Below, in pieces: positions 45,698-54,871 of a stretch of 64,000 bases of DNA; position 1 is the stretch's first letter, and each line of letters starts with the position of its first letter. This stretch comes from Paenibacillus caseinilyticus (lineage in GTDB: Bacteria > Bacillota > Bacilli > Paenibacillales > NBRC-103111): NCBI RefSeq assembly GCF_027533645.1, contig NZ_JAQAGY010000031.1, forward strand, positions 1 through 64,000, in the 5' to 3' direction. The notes beneath the pieces were generated by a model. The model did not search any database, was not told the DNA's origin, and saw only the letters and a program-made list of their open reading frames with translations. A program made the translations under genes and the position numbers.

Positions 45698-46966
45698 TTA
45701 TTTTTGGCCGATATACGGTTTCGGATCTACCGTACGTTCATTAATACGGACTTCAAAATGGAGATGGTTGCCTGTCGACCGGCCCGTCGAGCCCACTTCA
45801 GCGATCTTCTGGCCCTTCTTCACCGTCTCGCCCAGATCTACCGCAATGCCTCCGTTACGGATATGTCCATACAAGGTCCACACTCCGTTACCGTGATCGA
45901 TAATCACAGTGTTGCCGTAACCGCTGTAAGACTGCGCCATGATGACCACGCCATCTTCCGCGGCCAGTATATCCGTCCCGTTCGGTGACGGAAGGTCTAC
46001 GCCGCTGTGGGAAGCCGTACGTCCCGTAATCGGGTCTTGCCTGGACCCGAAGTCGGACGACTTATTGACATAGCCTCGCAGCGGGTATCCGAACTTGCCC
46101 CCCGCATAAGTGTACGCCTGCGGAGCGGAGATAACGCCGCCCTTGGTATTGCCGTTCTTCTTCCTCGCGGCCTCCGCTTCCTTCGCCACTCTCTGCTGCT
46201 CTTGGTAGAGAGCCTGCTGCTTCTTCGATTCCGCAGCTGCCGCGGCTATGACCTGCTGCTCCGCCTCTTCGCTGATATGCTCAAGCGCTTCGGCCTGCTC
46301 ATTCAGGCTGGCGATACGCACTTCTTTCTCTTTCTCTTTCTCGACGAGATCGGCTTTCATCTCCGACACTTGCCCGTATAACGTTTTTACCTCGGCCAGC
46401 TTCCCTTCAATCACGACCCGCTTGTCCACGATCACCTTGTGATCCCGCTTGTTCGCTTCGAGAATATCCTTATCCTGCGAAACGATGGACTGCAGCGCCT
46501 GCAGCCTGTCCAGGAAATCGCTGAAGCTCGTCGAGCTCAGCAGCACATCCGCGTACGAAACCGCGCCGTTCATATACATCAGCCGCAGTCTCGACTTCAG
46601 CAGCTGGTCGCGCGTATCAATACGCACTTGCGCTTCATCGAGCTCGATCGCATTTTGTTCCAGAGAGGTCTTCACGGTATAAATCTGGTTATTCAATTGG
46701 TTCAGCTTCGTGTTAGTCGAATCAATTTGGCCCATCAGCGAATCCAGGTCATTCTCGGTCTTGGCTTTCTCCGACTGCACCTGAACAATCTGCTTGTCCG
46801 TCTCCGCCTGCTTCTTCTGGTATACGTTCTTCTGCTGTCTAATCTGGTTGAGCTCGTTTTGGATACGCTGGGTTTCCGATGCTGCGAATCCGGACTGCGG
46901 CACAATCAGCGTTCCGACGAGTCCGGCTGCGATGGCCAATGGCACATAAGACTTGTTCGACAACAC
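45698..46966 (-). CDS. murein hydrolase activator / M23 peptidase (EnvC-like)
   Basis: An exported protein of about 422 residues: signal peptide (VPLAIAAGLVGTLIVPQSGFA), a long coiled coil (roughly residues 35-260), and a C-terminal LytM/M23 domain. Zinc ligands are visible in TASHSGVDLP and HLHFEVR, so it may be catalytically active, unlike true EnvC. Between ftsX and ctpB, the gene product probably couples FtsEX to peptidoglycan cleavage, like PcsB or CwlO. The start is GTG 46966 or TTG 46963, after GGGGAGG. Confidence 0.88.
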   Translation of the reverse strand: MLSNKSYVPLAIAAGLVGTLIVPQSGFAASETQRIQNELNQIRQQKNVYQKKQAETDKQIVQVQSEKAKTENDLDSLMGQIDSTNTKLNQLNNQIYTVKTSLEQNAIELDEAQVRIDTRDQLLKSRLRLMYMNGAVSYADVLLSSTSFSDFLDRLQALQSIVSQDKDILEANKRDHKVIVDKRVVIEGKLAEVKTLYGQVSEMKADLVEKEKEKEVRIASLNEQAEALEHISEEAEQQVIAAAAAESKKQQALYQEQQRVAKEAEAARKKNGNTKGGVISAPQAYTYAGGKFGYPLRGYVNKSSDFGSRQDPITGRTASHSGVDLPSPNGTDILAAEDGVVIMAQSYSGYGNTVIIDHGNGVWTLYGHIRNGGIAVDLGETVKKGQKIAEVGSTGRSTGNHLHFEVRINERTVDPKPYIGQK

Positions 46967-47021
46967 AAGTTCCTCCCCTGTTTCCATTCTTTATCTTGCA
47001 GGACGACCAGCCTGGGGCAGG

Positions 47022-47945
47022 TCAGACACGCATAAACTTGCGGACCGAAATCGTGCTTCCCCACACGCCGATAATCACGCCGATGCCAAGCAGCAGCGCG
47101 CCGGTCTTCAGCCCGACTTGTTCAAAAGGCAAGAGCTGGATCAGTATCAGGTTCAGGTCCAGCTGCACCCAGCGCATCAACTGCCAATACCCATACAGCA
47201 GCACAGCGACCGGAATCACCGATCCGATCAGGCCAAGGAGTGCACCTTCGATGAAGAAGGGCCAGCGGATGAACGCATTCGTCGCGCCGACCAGCTTCAT
47301 GATCGAGATCTCGCGCCTCCGCGCAATGATCGTGAGCTTAATCGTATTGGCGATCAGGAACATCGCCGTCAACGCCAACCCCGCTACGATCACGAGACCG
47401 ATGTTGCGCACGACCGAGGTGACCTTGAACATCGTCTCGACCGTTCCCTTGCCATAGCTCACCCGGTCGATGGTCTTCACTGGTTCCTCCGGGTTATTGA
47501 GCTTCTCGATGGCCCCGGCCACCGCGGCGACTTCCCGCGGCTCCGTCACTTCCACCGTGAACGAGTCGTTGAGCGGATTCTCATCTTCGCCTTCCAGCCC
47601 TTCGAGCAGCTGGCTGCCGCTCTCACCGAGCCGTTCCCGCAAGAACTTCAGACCCTCTTCTTTGGAGACGAACGTCACCTGCTTCACCTGCGGAATCGCC
47701 TTGATCTTCTCCGAGAGCTGGTCGATGGTCTCCTGCTTCGTATTCACCTCGAGGTACACCCGGATCTCTACCTGCCGTTCGATCTGCTGGGCCAAGTAAT
47801 TCACATTGAGCGTCAGCAGCAGGAACACGCCGAGAATGAGCAGCGAGATGGCAATGGAGGATATGGAGGCAAACGACATCCAGCCGTTGCGCGCAACGTT
47901 CTTGGTGCCTTCCCGAAGATGTCTGGCTGCCGTGCTAATCCTCAT
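47022..47945 (-). CDS. ftsX: cell division permease-like protein FtsX
   Basis: A 307-residue protein with four membrane helices and a large external loop (residues ~50-185) between the first two. It starts MRISTAARHLREGTKNVARNGWMSF. The conserved IIARRREISIMKLVGATNAFIRWPFFIEG motif lies before the third helix. FtsEX transmits ATP hydrolysis to murein hydrolases. It overlaps ftsE by 11 bases, with the M23 gene 55 bases downstream. Confidence 0.95.
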   Translation of the reverse strand: MRISTAARHLREGTKNVARNGWMSFASISSIAISLLILGVFLLLTLNVNYLAQQIERQVEIRVYLEVNTKQETIDQLSEKIKAIPQVKQVTFVSKEEGLKFLRERLGESGSQLLEGLEGEDENPLNDSFTVEVTEPREVAAVAGAIEKLNNPEEPVKTIDRVSYGKGTVETMFKVTSVVRNIGLVIVAGLALTAMFLIANTIKLTIIARRREISIMKLVGATNAFIRWPFFIEGALLGLIGSVIPVAVLLYGYWQLMRWVQLDLNLILIQLLPFEQVGLKTGALLLGIGVIIGVWGSTISVRKFMRV

Positions 47946-48621
47946 AGCCGTAATCTCCTCTCACCTGGTCGCGCACGATCCGGCCTCCCTCGATAGCCAG
48001 CACGCGCTTGCGCATCGAGTTCACGATCTCCCGGTTGTGCGTAGCCATGACGATCGTCGTCCCCCGGAAGTTGATCTCCTCCATAAGCTTCATGATCCCC
48101 CAAGAAGTCTCGGGATCAAGGTTGCCCGTAGGCTCATCGGCAATAATGACCGAGGGATTGTTGACGATCGCCCGCGCGATCGCCACGCGCTGCTGCTCCC
48201 CGCCGGAGAGCTGGGTCGGCAGCGAGCCGATCTTATCTTTGAGATTGACCAGGTCCAGCACTTCGAGCGTCCGCTTCTTGATGATTTTCTTCGGCGCCTC
48301 GATAACTTCCATCGCGAAAGCCACGTTCTCGAATACCGTCAGTTTCGGCAGCAGGCGGAAGTCCTGGAAGATGACCCCGATATTGCGGCGGACGAAGGGA
48401 ATTTTGCGTTGTTTCAATTTCTCCAGATTGAACCCGTTGACGAAGATGGTGCCCTTGGTCGGACGTTCTTCTCTATAGATCAATTTCATGAAAGTCGATT
48501 TCCCGGCCCCGGACGGACCCACGACGTAGACGAATTCGCTCTGGTCCACTTTCACGCTGATGCCGTTGAGGGCATGACCGCCGTTTGGGTACGTTTTCCA
48601 CACGTCGTGCATTTCGATCAC
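47935..48621 (-). CDS. ftsE: cell division ATP-binding protein FtsE
   Basis: An ABC-type ATPase of 228 residues, exactly the Bacillus length. Walker A GPSGAGKST, Q-loop FQDFRLLP, signature LSGGEQQR, Walker B VIIADEPTGNLD, H-loop ATHN. The start is GTG 48621 (MIEMHDVWKTYPNG), after AGGATGTGAT, a near match to the anti-Shine-Dalgarno. The longer in-frame extension is not supported. First gene of the ftsE-ftsX-M23 operon. Confidence 0.95.
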   Translation of the reverse strand: MIEMHDVWKTYPNGGHALNGISVKVDQSEFVYVVGPSGAGKSTFMKLIYREERPTKGTIFVNGFNLEKLKQRKIPFVRRNIGVIFQDFRLLPKLTVFENVAFAMEVIEAPKKIIKKRTLEVLDLVNLKDKIGSLPTQLSGGEQQRVAIARAIVNNPSVIIADEPTGNLDPETSWGIMKLMEEINFRGTTIVMATHNREIVNSMRKRVLAIEGGRIVRDQVRGDYGYED

Positions 48622-49093
48622 AGTATCACATCCTGAGCTATGCGAGTTTGGTGGTGCTCTATAGGTGCAGCGCGCCGGTCTGCGGAGACACAACCGCGGA
48701 GCGTACGCTGGGAAGAATCCCATTATGCCGGGTCTTCAATTCTGGGCCTGTCCTGCCGCTGGTTCACGACAAAAACGCCTAACCGTCCGAAAACCAAAAT
48801 AAGCCAGAACGGTGCCAGCTTTTATAATTTCGACATAAAGTTCTAAATTCCTTTAGGTGCAAGGAATTTCTACACATGGTCTCAGGAGGAACCGCGCGGT
48901 TCCCCCTTCTCCTGCCGGCATTCGCCGTCAGCTTTCGCTACAAGGCCGACTCGAGGAGCCGACGCCGTTTATTGTAGACGAAATAAGAAGCAAGTTTTCT
49001 CAAGCAAGTTTTAGAGCGTGTCCGCATAAGTATGAGTGTGCCGCGCTTGTACGGACCCCATCCGATTTTACCGCAAATGAAGGAGAAGGCCCT
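48622..49093. other. intergenic region between ftsE and vanW-type gene
   Basis: No gene. It must hold divergent promoters; an A+T-rich stretch (about 48800-48850, minus AATTATAAAAG) is a weak candidate for ftsE. No clear operator or terminator was found. Confidence 0.4.
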
Positions 49094-50641
49094 ATGACAT
49101 CCATCACTACGAGCAAGGGACTGAAATACGGGATAGCCGCCGGGCTCCTCCTGCTTCTCGCCTCCTCGCTCGGTACCGCAGCCTACGGTCTGCACCCCCG
49201 TCTGCCTGAAGAAGCGCGGGTCGGCGACTGGGCGATCGGCGGGCTGACGCCGGCAGAGCTGGAGGAGCAGCTGGCCGCCAAGGAAGCGGCGGTGCTGTCC
49301 CTGCCGGTGCGGCTGGCGGTGAAGGAAGGCGAAGCCCGCCTCACCAAGAGCGTGACGCTGGGACAGCTGGGCCTCCAGCTCGACCACGCGGAGCTCCAGG
49401 CGCGTCTTCAGCCGCTGCGGCAGGGGTCGCCTTGGGAGCGAGCCCTGGCCCGCTGGAGGCTGCGCGGCGCGTCTTGGCCAATCGGCGTGCAGCTGCCGGA
49501 AGATCAGCTGCACGCCGCCCTGGCGGCTGCATTCGCGGAAGTCTACGCCCGCAAAGCTGCCGATGCCCAGCGCGTCATCGAGGCGGACGATACGATCCGC
49601 TATGTGCCGGAGAGGGGGGCTCCGCTCATCGATGAAGCCAAGCTGCGGGAGCTCCTGCTCGCGAAGCTCCCTCCCTGGGGCTCCGTAGCAGGGGCGCCGC
49701 TGTCCGCCCCGCCGCCGGATTCGCCCGAAGCAGGCGCAGCGTCCGCAGCGCCGCAGCCGCTGGAGCTCGACGTACCGATGCTGAACGCGGCTCCGGGCGT
49801 GACGGTGCAGTCGCTCCAGGCGCAGGGCATCGCGCGGAAGCTCAGCGAATTCACGACGGGCTACCCGCCGGGTACAGGGTCTTCGCGAAGCAGCGAAGGG
49901 CGGATCCATAACGTGCGCTCGACCGCAACGACGATCCACGACGTTCTCCTGAAGCCCGGCGAGGTGTTCGACTATGCCCCCTACATCGCCGAGACGGAGA
50001 AGCGATTCGGATTCCGCGAAGCCCCCGTTATCGTCAACGGCAAGCTCGTCCCCGGAGTAGGCGGGGGGATCTGCCAAGTGTCCTCCACGCTCTATAACGC
50101 CGTGCTGCGCGCTGGCCTGACCATCGTGGAACGGCGCAACCATTCTCTGCCCGTGAGCTACGTGCCCCTCGGGCAGGACGCTACATTCGCCACAGGTCAT
50201 ATCGGGTTCAAGTTCCGCAACAGCACGGAGCATTACCTGCTCATCCGCACGTCGGCGACTGACCGCAGCATGACCGTGAAGCTGTACGGCCAATCTCCGC
50301 CCGAGTTGACGTATGATATTGTTTCCAAAACCGTCGAGACGCTCCCGCCCCCCGTCAAATATGTACATAATCCGCTGCTGCGCAAAGGCAAGCAGGAAAC
50401 GCTGATCAAGGGCAAGCCGGGTTATGTCGTCGAGACGTTCCGCAGGAAGCTGCAGAACGGCGTCGTGATGTCTCAGGAAAAAATCTCGCGCGATACGTAC
50501 AGTGCGCAGCCCACCGTGATCGCATCGGGTAACGGCTCTTCGACTTCCCAGGACCGCAGTACGCCCAGACCCGGCAGCTCGCCGCGGGAGCCGCTGATCG
50601 AAGATGGCGTGAAGGGCCCGAATTACCACTCCGCACGGTAA
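49094..50641 (+). CDS. VanW family protein with G5 domain
   Basis: A 515-residue surface protein. N-terminal membrane anchor (YGIAAGLLLLLASSLGTAAYG), peptidoglycan-binding-4-like repeats (VGDWAIGGLTPAELEEQL...), then the VanW domain with DVLLKPGEVFDYAPY and PGVGGGICQVSSTLYNAVLRAGL, and a G5-like C-terminal region (ETLIKGKPGYVVETFRRKLQNGVVM). VanW proteins occur with vancomycin-resistance loci and in spore/wall proteins such as YoaR; the function is unknown. AAGGAGAAGG precedes the ATG at 49094. Confidence 0.88.
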   Translation: MTSITTSKGLKYGIAAGLLLLLASSLGTAAYGLHPRLPEEARVGDWAIGGLTPAELEEQLAAKEAAVLSLPVRLAVKEGEARLTKSVTLGQLGLQLDHAELQARLQPLRQGSPWERALARWRLRGASWPIGVQLPEDQLHAALAAAFAEVYARKAADAQRVIEADDTIRYVPERGAPLIDEAKLRELLLAKLPPWGSVAGAPLSAPPPDSPEAGAASAAPQPLELDVPMLNAAPGVTVQSLQAQGIARKLSEFTTGYPPGTGSSRSSEGRIHNVRSTATTIHDVLLKPGEVFDYAPYIAETEKRFGFREAPVIVNGKLVPGVGGGICQVSSTLYNAVLRAGLTIVERRNHSLPVSYVPLGQDATFATGHIGFKFRNSTEHYLLIRTSATDRSMTVKLYGQSPPELTYDIVSKTVETLPPPVKYVHNPLLRKGKQETLIKGKPGYVVETFRRKLQNGVVMSQEKISRDTYSAQPTVIASGNGSSTSQDRSTPRPGSSPREPLIEDGVKGPNYHSAR

Positions 50642-50711
50642 GCGGCTGTTATGGCACAACACAGCGGTAACGGCTCTTCCAGCTGTGTGAATAAGAACGA
50701 CGAACGCCAAG

Positions 50712-50776
50712 TAACCCCCTCGGCGCTGTCCGTCTTCCTCGCTTGGGAGGAAGGGATTCCAGCACTTCGGGGGTTA
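50712..50776 (+). terminator. large hairpin, probable terminator of the vanW-type gene
   Basis: TAACCCCC (50712-50719) pairs with GGGGGTTA (50769-50776), enclosing a CTTCCTC/GAGGAAG hairpin (50734-50740 with 50747-50753). TGTTTTG follows on the plus strand. The T-run is interrupted, so termination is probable rather than certain. Confidence 0.5.
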
Positions 50777-50887
50777 TGTTTTGCCAGGGGAGGAGACACA
50801 CTATGCCTTATCCTCTCCAGGCACACCAAGCTCTTATGCGATCAAGCCTAGACAAACAAGCCCTTACCAAGCACAAGGCAATCTGCC

Positions 50888-52303
50888 TCAGCGGCTTTTG
50901 GCAAAATACTCATCGAACCAAGCCGTGGACGAACCAAGTACCGCCTCAGCCCGTTCGATCGCGCCGCTGACCTGTGCGGATGCCGTGCCGCCGTATACAT
51001 TGCGCGCGTTCACGACGCTCTCCGGCTGGAGCACCTGGAATATATCCTGGTCGAACAGCTTCGAGAACTGGTGGTATTCCTCGAGCTTCAGGTCCAGCAG
51101 GTATTTGCCGTTCTGAATGCAGTACAGCACCGTCTTGCCAATGACTTCATGCGCCTGACGGAACGGCATCCCTTTGTTCACCAGATAATCGGCAATATCC
51201 GTGGCGTTGGAGAAGTCCTGATTGACGGCCTGGCGCATCCGGTCCTTGTTCACTTTCATGGTGGCGATCATCGGCGCGTACAGCTGCAGGGCTCCCTGCA
51301 GGGTGCGGACCGTATCGAACATGCCTTCCTTATCTTCCTGCATGTCCTTGTTGTAGGCCAGCGGGAGCGACTTCAGGACGGTCAAGAGACCGAACAAGTT
51401 GCCGTACACCCGGCCCGTCTTGCCCCGTACGAGCTCCGGCACATCCGGATTCTTCTTCTGCGGCATAATCGAGCTGCCCGTACAGAAGGCGTCGTCGAGC
51501 TCGATGAAGCGGAATTCGGTGCTCGACCACAAGACGAACTCTTCGCTAAGACGCGACAAGTGGGTCATGATCAGCGAAGCATTGGCCAGGAACTCCACAA
51601 TGAAGTCCCGGTCCGACACCGCGTCGAGCGAGTTCTCGTAGACAGCGTCGAAGCCGAGCTGCTTCGCTACGAAGTGGCGGTCGATGGGGAACGTCGTGCC
51701 TGCCAGCGCGCCTGCGCCCAGCGGCAGCACGTTGATCCGCTTGTAGCTGTCCTGCAGACGCTCGATGTCGCGCTGGAACATCGAGACGTACGCCATCAGG
51801 TGATGGGCGAACAGGATTGGCTGCGCCCGCTGAAGATGCGTGTACCCAGGTACGATCGTATCCAGGTTCGCTTTGGCTTGCCCGATCAGCGCTTCCTGGA
51901 TCTTGTTCAGGAGGCCGACGAACTCGATCACCCGCTTGCGGAGCCAAAGGTGCATGTCGGTCGCCACCTGATCGTTGCGGCTGCGGCCCGTATGCAGCTT
52001 GCCGCCTACCGGACCGACCTCATCGATGAGCGCCTTCTCGATATTCATGTGAATATCTTCATCGCTCACCGTGAATTCGATTTCGCCGCGGCGGATCATA
52101 TTCTGGACTTTATGCAGCCCGTCCTTGATCTTCTCCACGTCATCCAACGGGAGAATGCCGCATTTGCCGAGCATCGTCACGTGGGCAAGACTGCCCTGAA
52201 TATCTTCCTCCGCGAGTTCCTTATCGAACAGGATCGAAGCGGTGTATTCCTCCACCAGCTGATCCGTCTTCTTCGTAAACCGTCCACCCCATAGCTTAGA
52301 CAC
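50888..52303 (-). CDS. argH: argininosuccinate lyase
   Basis: Last step of arginine synthesis, splitting argininosuccinate to arginine and fumarate. 471 residues, starting MSKLWGGRFTKKTD, with HTGRSRNDQ and the family signature GSSIMPQKKNPD. The start is GTG after GAGAGGGGAG. It follows argG by 160 bases and ends the arg cluster; I see no clear terminator after it. Confidence 0.97.
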   Translation of the reverse strand: MSKLWGGRFTKKTDQLVEEYTASILFDKELAEEDIQGSLAHVTMLGKCGILPLDDVEKIKDGLHKVQNMIRRGEIEFTVSDEDIHMNIEKALIDEVGPVGGKLHTGRSRNDQVATDMHLWLRKRVIEFVGLLNKIQEALIGQAKANLDTIVPGYTHLQRAQPILFAHHLMAYVSMFQRDIERLQDSYKRINVLPLGAGALAGTTFPIDRHFVAKQLGFDAVYENSLDAVSDRDFIVEFLANASLIMTHLSRLSEEFVLWSSTEFRFIELDDAFCTGSSIMPQKKNPDVPELVRGKTGRVYGNLFGLLTVLKSLPLAYNKDMQEDKEGMFDTVRTLQGALQLYAPMIATMKVNKDRMRQAVNQDFSNATDIADYLVNKGMPFRQAHEVIGKTVLYCIQNGKYLLDLKLEEYHQFSKLFDQDIFQVLQPESVVNARNVYGGTASAQVSGAIERAEAVLGSSTAWFDEYFAKSR

Positions 52304-52463
52304 GTTCGGTTGCTCCCCTCTCCAGCTCCATCATCTCAATGGTATTGCTCTTACTTCGCACCCAAGCGACTTCACGCAAACGCAGGCATAGGGCCCTCCC
52401 CGCCGCGAAGCAGCCCGGAGGCCTTGGAGGGAGAAACCCTAAGCGAAACAGCATCATGCGGAC

Positions 52464-53705
52464 TTATTCTTGCTCCGCGTTCTTCTTCACGCCCGCCGCT
52501 ACGCGAAGACGCAGCGCATTCAGGCGGATAAAGCCGGTGGCATCGCCTTGGTCGTAAGCTTGGGTCGGATCGGCTTCCATCGTGGCGATGTGCGGGTTGT
52601 AGAGCGATACCGGGCTCTTCACGCCGGCCGCGATCACATTGCCTTTGTACAGCTTGAGGCGCACCGTACCGCTGACGTTCTTCTGGCTCTCGGTAACCAG
52701 AGCCTGGACTGCCAGACGTTCCGGAGCGAACCAGAAGCCGTTGTAGACCAGCGACGCGTACTTCGAGATGAGGGAGTCGCGCAGATGCATCACTTCGCGG
52801 TCCATCGTCAGCGATTCGATCTTGCGGTGGGCGGTGAACAGAATGGCGCCGCCCGGCGTCTCGTATACACCGCGGCTCTTCATGCCGACGAAGCGGTTCT
52901 CGACCATGTCCACACGGCCGACACCGTGCTTGCCGCCGAGCTCATTGAGCTTCTCCATGATATGCAGCGGGATCATGCGCTCGCCGTTCACGGCTACGCA
53001 GTCACCTTGCTCGAACTCCAGCTCGATATATTCCGCCTGGTCCGGCGCATCCTCAGGGTCAGCGCTCAGCAGGAACATCTCTTTATTCTCCGGAGCGCTG
53101 GCGTCGAACCAAGGATCTTCCAAGACGCCGCTCTCATACGAGATGTGGAGCAGGTTGCGATCCATGGAGTAAGGCTTGGACGCCGATGCCGTGACCGGAA
53201 TACCGTGCTTCTCGGCATAAGCGATCATCTCGGCGCGTCCCGGGAACTGCTCGCGGAACGATTCGAGACGCCAAGGAGCGATGACTTCGATGTCTGGCGT
53301 CAGCGCCGCAGCCGTGAGCTCGAAGCGCACTTGGTCGTTGCCTTTACCGGTAGCGCCGTGGGCGATAGCCGTGGCGCCTTCGGCGAGGGCGATCTCCACC
53401 ATGCGCTTGGCGATCAGGGGGCGGGCAATGCTCGTGCCGAGCAGGTACTGCCCTTCGTACAAGGCGCCCGCCTGGAACATCGGGTAGATGAAGTCCTTCG
53501 CGAACTCTTCGCGCAGGTCGTCGATGTAGACTTTGGATGCGCCCGTGCTCAGCGCCTTCTCCTCGAGTCCGTCGAGCTCTTCCTTTTGGCCGATATCCGC
53601 CGTGAACGCGATAATCTCCGCATCATACGTTTCTTTGAGCCACTTCAAAATAATGGATGTATCCAAACCGCCCGAATAGGCGAGTACGATCTTCTGCTTT
53701 GCCAT
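52464..53705 (-). CDS. argG: argininosuccinate synthase
   Basis: Joins citrulline and aspartate with ATP. 413 residues beginning MAKQKIVLAYSGGLDTS (the ATP-pyrophosphatase P-loop), with GATGKGNDQVRFE and the YVDDLRE-like segment. Start ATG 53705, after AAAGGAGA; the 31-residue extension to 53798 is unlikely. Lies between argF and argH. Confidence 0.97.
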   Translation of the reverse strand: MAKQKIVLAYSGGLDTSIILKWLKETYDAEIIAFTADIGQKEELDGLEEKALSTGASKVYIDDLREEFAKDFIYPMFQAGALYEGQYLLGTSIARPLIAKRMVEIALAEGATAIAHGATGKGNDQVRFELTAAALTPDIEVIAPWRLESFREQFPGRAEMIAYAEKHGIPVTASASKPYSMDRNLLHISYESGVLEDPWFDASAPENKEMFLLSADPEDAPDQAEYIELEFEQGDCVAVNGERMIPLHIMEKLNELGGKHGVGRVDMVENRFVGMKSRGVYETPGGAILFTAHRKIESLTMDREVMHLRDSLISKYASLVYNGFWFAPERLAVQALVTESQKNVSGTVRLKLYKGNVIAAGVKSPVSLYNPHIATMEADPTQAYDQGDATGFIRLNALRLRVAAGVKKNAEQE

Positions 53706-53755
53706 GCTTCTCCCGCTCTCCTTTTGTGTTCGCTGTATAGGGCCGCGCCAGCTCT

Positions 53756-53790
53756 CCGGGTCCCTGCCGGCACATGCGGCAAGGTCCCGG
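53756..53790 (-). other. argF-argG intercistronic hairpin
   Basis: CCGGGACCTTGCCG pairs with CGGCAGGGACCCGG (14-base arms, one mismatch, one G-U) on the minus strand. No T-run follows, so it more probably blocks exonucleases or marks a processing site than terminates. Confidence 0.5.
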
Positions 53791-53822
53791 TTCCCCAAGC
53801 CTCGCGGCCGTCCCGGATGATT

Positions 53823-54779
53823 CTACATGATCGCGGCCATCACGGCCTTCTGGGCGTGAAGACGGTTCTCGGCCTGGTCGAAGATGACCGAGTTGCCGCC
53901 GTCGATGACCCCTTCCGACACTTCTTCTCCGCGGTGGGCGGGCAGACAGTGCATGAACAGGTAATCCTTCTTCGCATATTTGACAAGCGCTTCGTTCACC
54001 TGGAAGTTCTTGAACGCAAGCTCCCGCTCTTTCTGTTCCGCTTCGAAGCCCATGCTCGCCCACACATCCGTATAGACGACATCCGCATCCGCGATCGCTT
54101 CCGCCGGATCCGTACCGACCCAGATGGTGCTGCCGGCCTTCGAGGCGGCTTCTTTGGAGAGCTCCAGCACTTCGCTGTCCGGCTCGTAGCCTTGCGGTGT
54201 CGCTACCGCAAAGTTCATACCGAGCTTTGCGGCGCCCATCATCAGCGAATGCACCATGTTGTTGCCGTCACCGATGTAAGCCATCTTCAGTCCCTGCAGG
54301 CGGCCCTTCTTCTCCTGGATCGTCTGGTAGTCCGCCAAAGCCTGACACGGATGAGACAAGTCCGTCAGTCCGTTAATGACCGGCACCGTTGCGCCGCGGG
54401 CCAGTTCGATGACCGTCCGGTGGGCATAGGTGCGGATCATAATGCCGTCAAGGTACCGGGACATCGTCTGTGCCGTGTCGTGGATCGTCTCCCCGCGGCC
54501 GAGCTGCAGGTCGTTCTTGCTAAGGAACAGCGCATGCCCGCCGAGCTGGAACATGCCCACCTCGAACGAGACGCGTGTGCGTGTGGACGACTTCTCGAAG
54601 ATCATGCCGAGCGTCTTGCCCTTCAGCGGCTGGAATACCTCGCCGGCCTGCTTCTTTTTCTTGAGATTGATTGCCAGATCGATCAAATATTGAATCTCCT
54701 CCGGCGCATAATCCACCAACCCGATGAAATCGCGCCCCTTAAGGCTAATCTCGATATCCTGCTCCATCGTTCCCGCCAT
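53823..54779 (-). CDS. argF: ornithine carbamoyltransferase
   Basis: Makes citrulline from ornithine and carbamoyl phosphate. 318 residues with SSTRTRVSFEVG (carbamoyl-phosphate loop), DLSHPCQALAD and HCLPAHRGEE (ornithine binding). Start ATG 54779, after AAGGGAGAT. It follows argD by 92 bases in the arg cluster. Confidence 0.97.
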   Translation of the reverse strand: MAGTMEQDIEISLKGRDFIGLVDYAPEEIQYLIDLAINLKKKKQAGEVFQPLKGKTLGMIFEKSSTRTRVSFEVGMFQLGGHALFLSKNDLQLGRGETIHDTAQTMSRYLDGIMIRTYAHRTVIELARGATVPVINGLTDLSHPCQALADYQTIQEKKGRLQGLKMAYIGDGNNMVHSLMMGAAKLGMNFAVATPQGYEPDSEVLELSKEAASKAGSTIWVGTDPAEAIADADVVYTDVWASMGFEAEQKERELAFKNFQVNEALVKYAKKDYLFMHCLPAHRGEEVSEGVIDGGNSVIFDQAENRLHAQKAVMAAIM

Positions 54780-54871
54780 GGATGCATCTCCCTTCTCTGT
54801 CTGGACGGCTGCCCGTTGCTGGCGCCGCGGTCTCATGCCGCCGGCGCCCTCTGGACTCACCGCCTTATATG

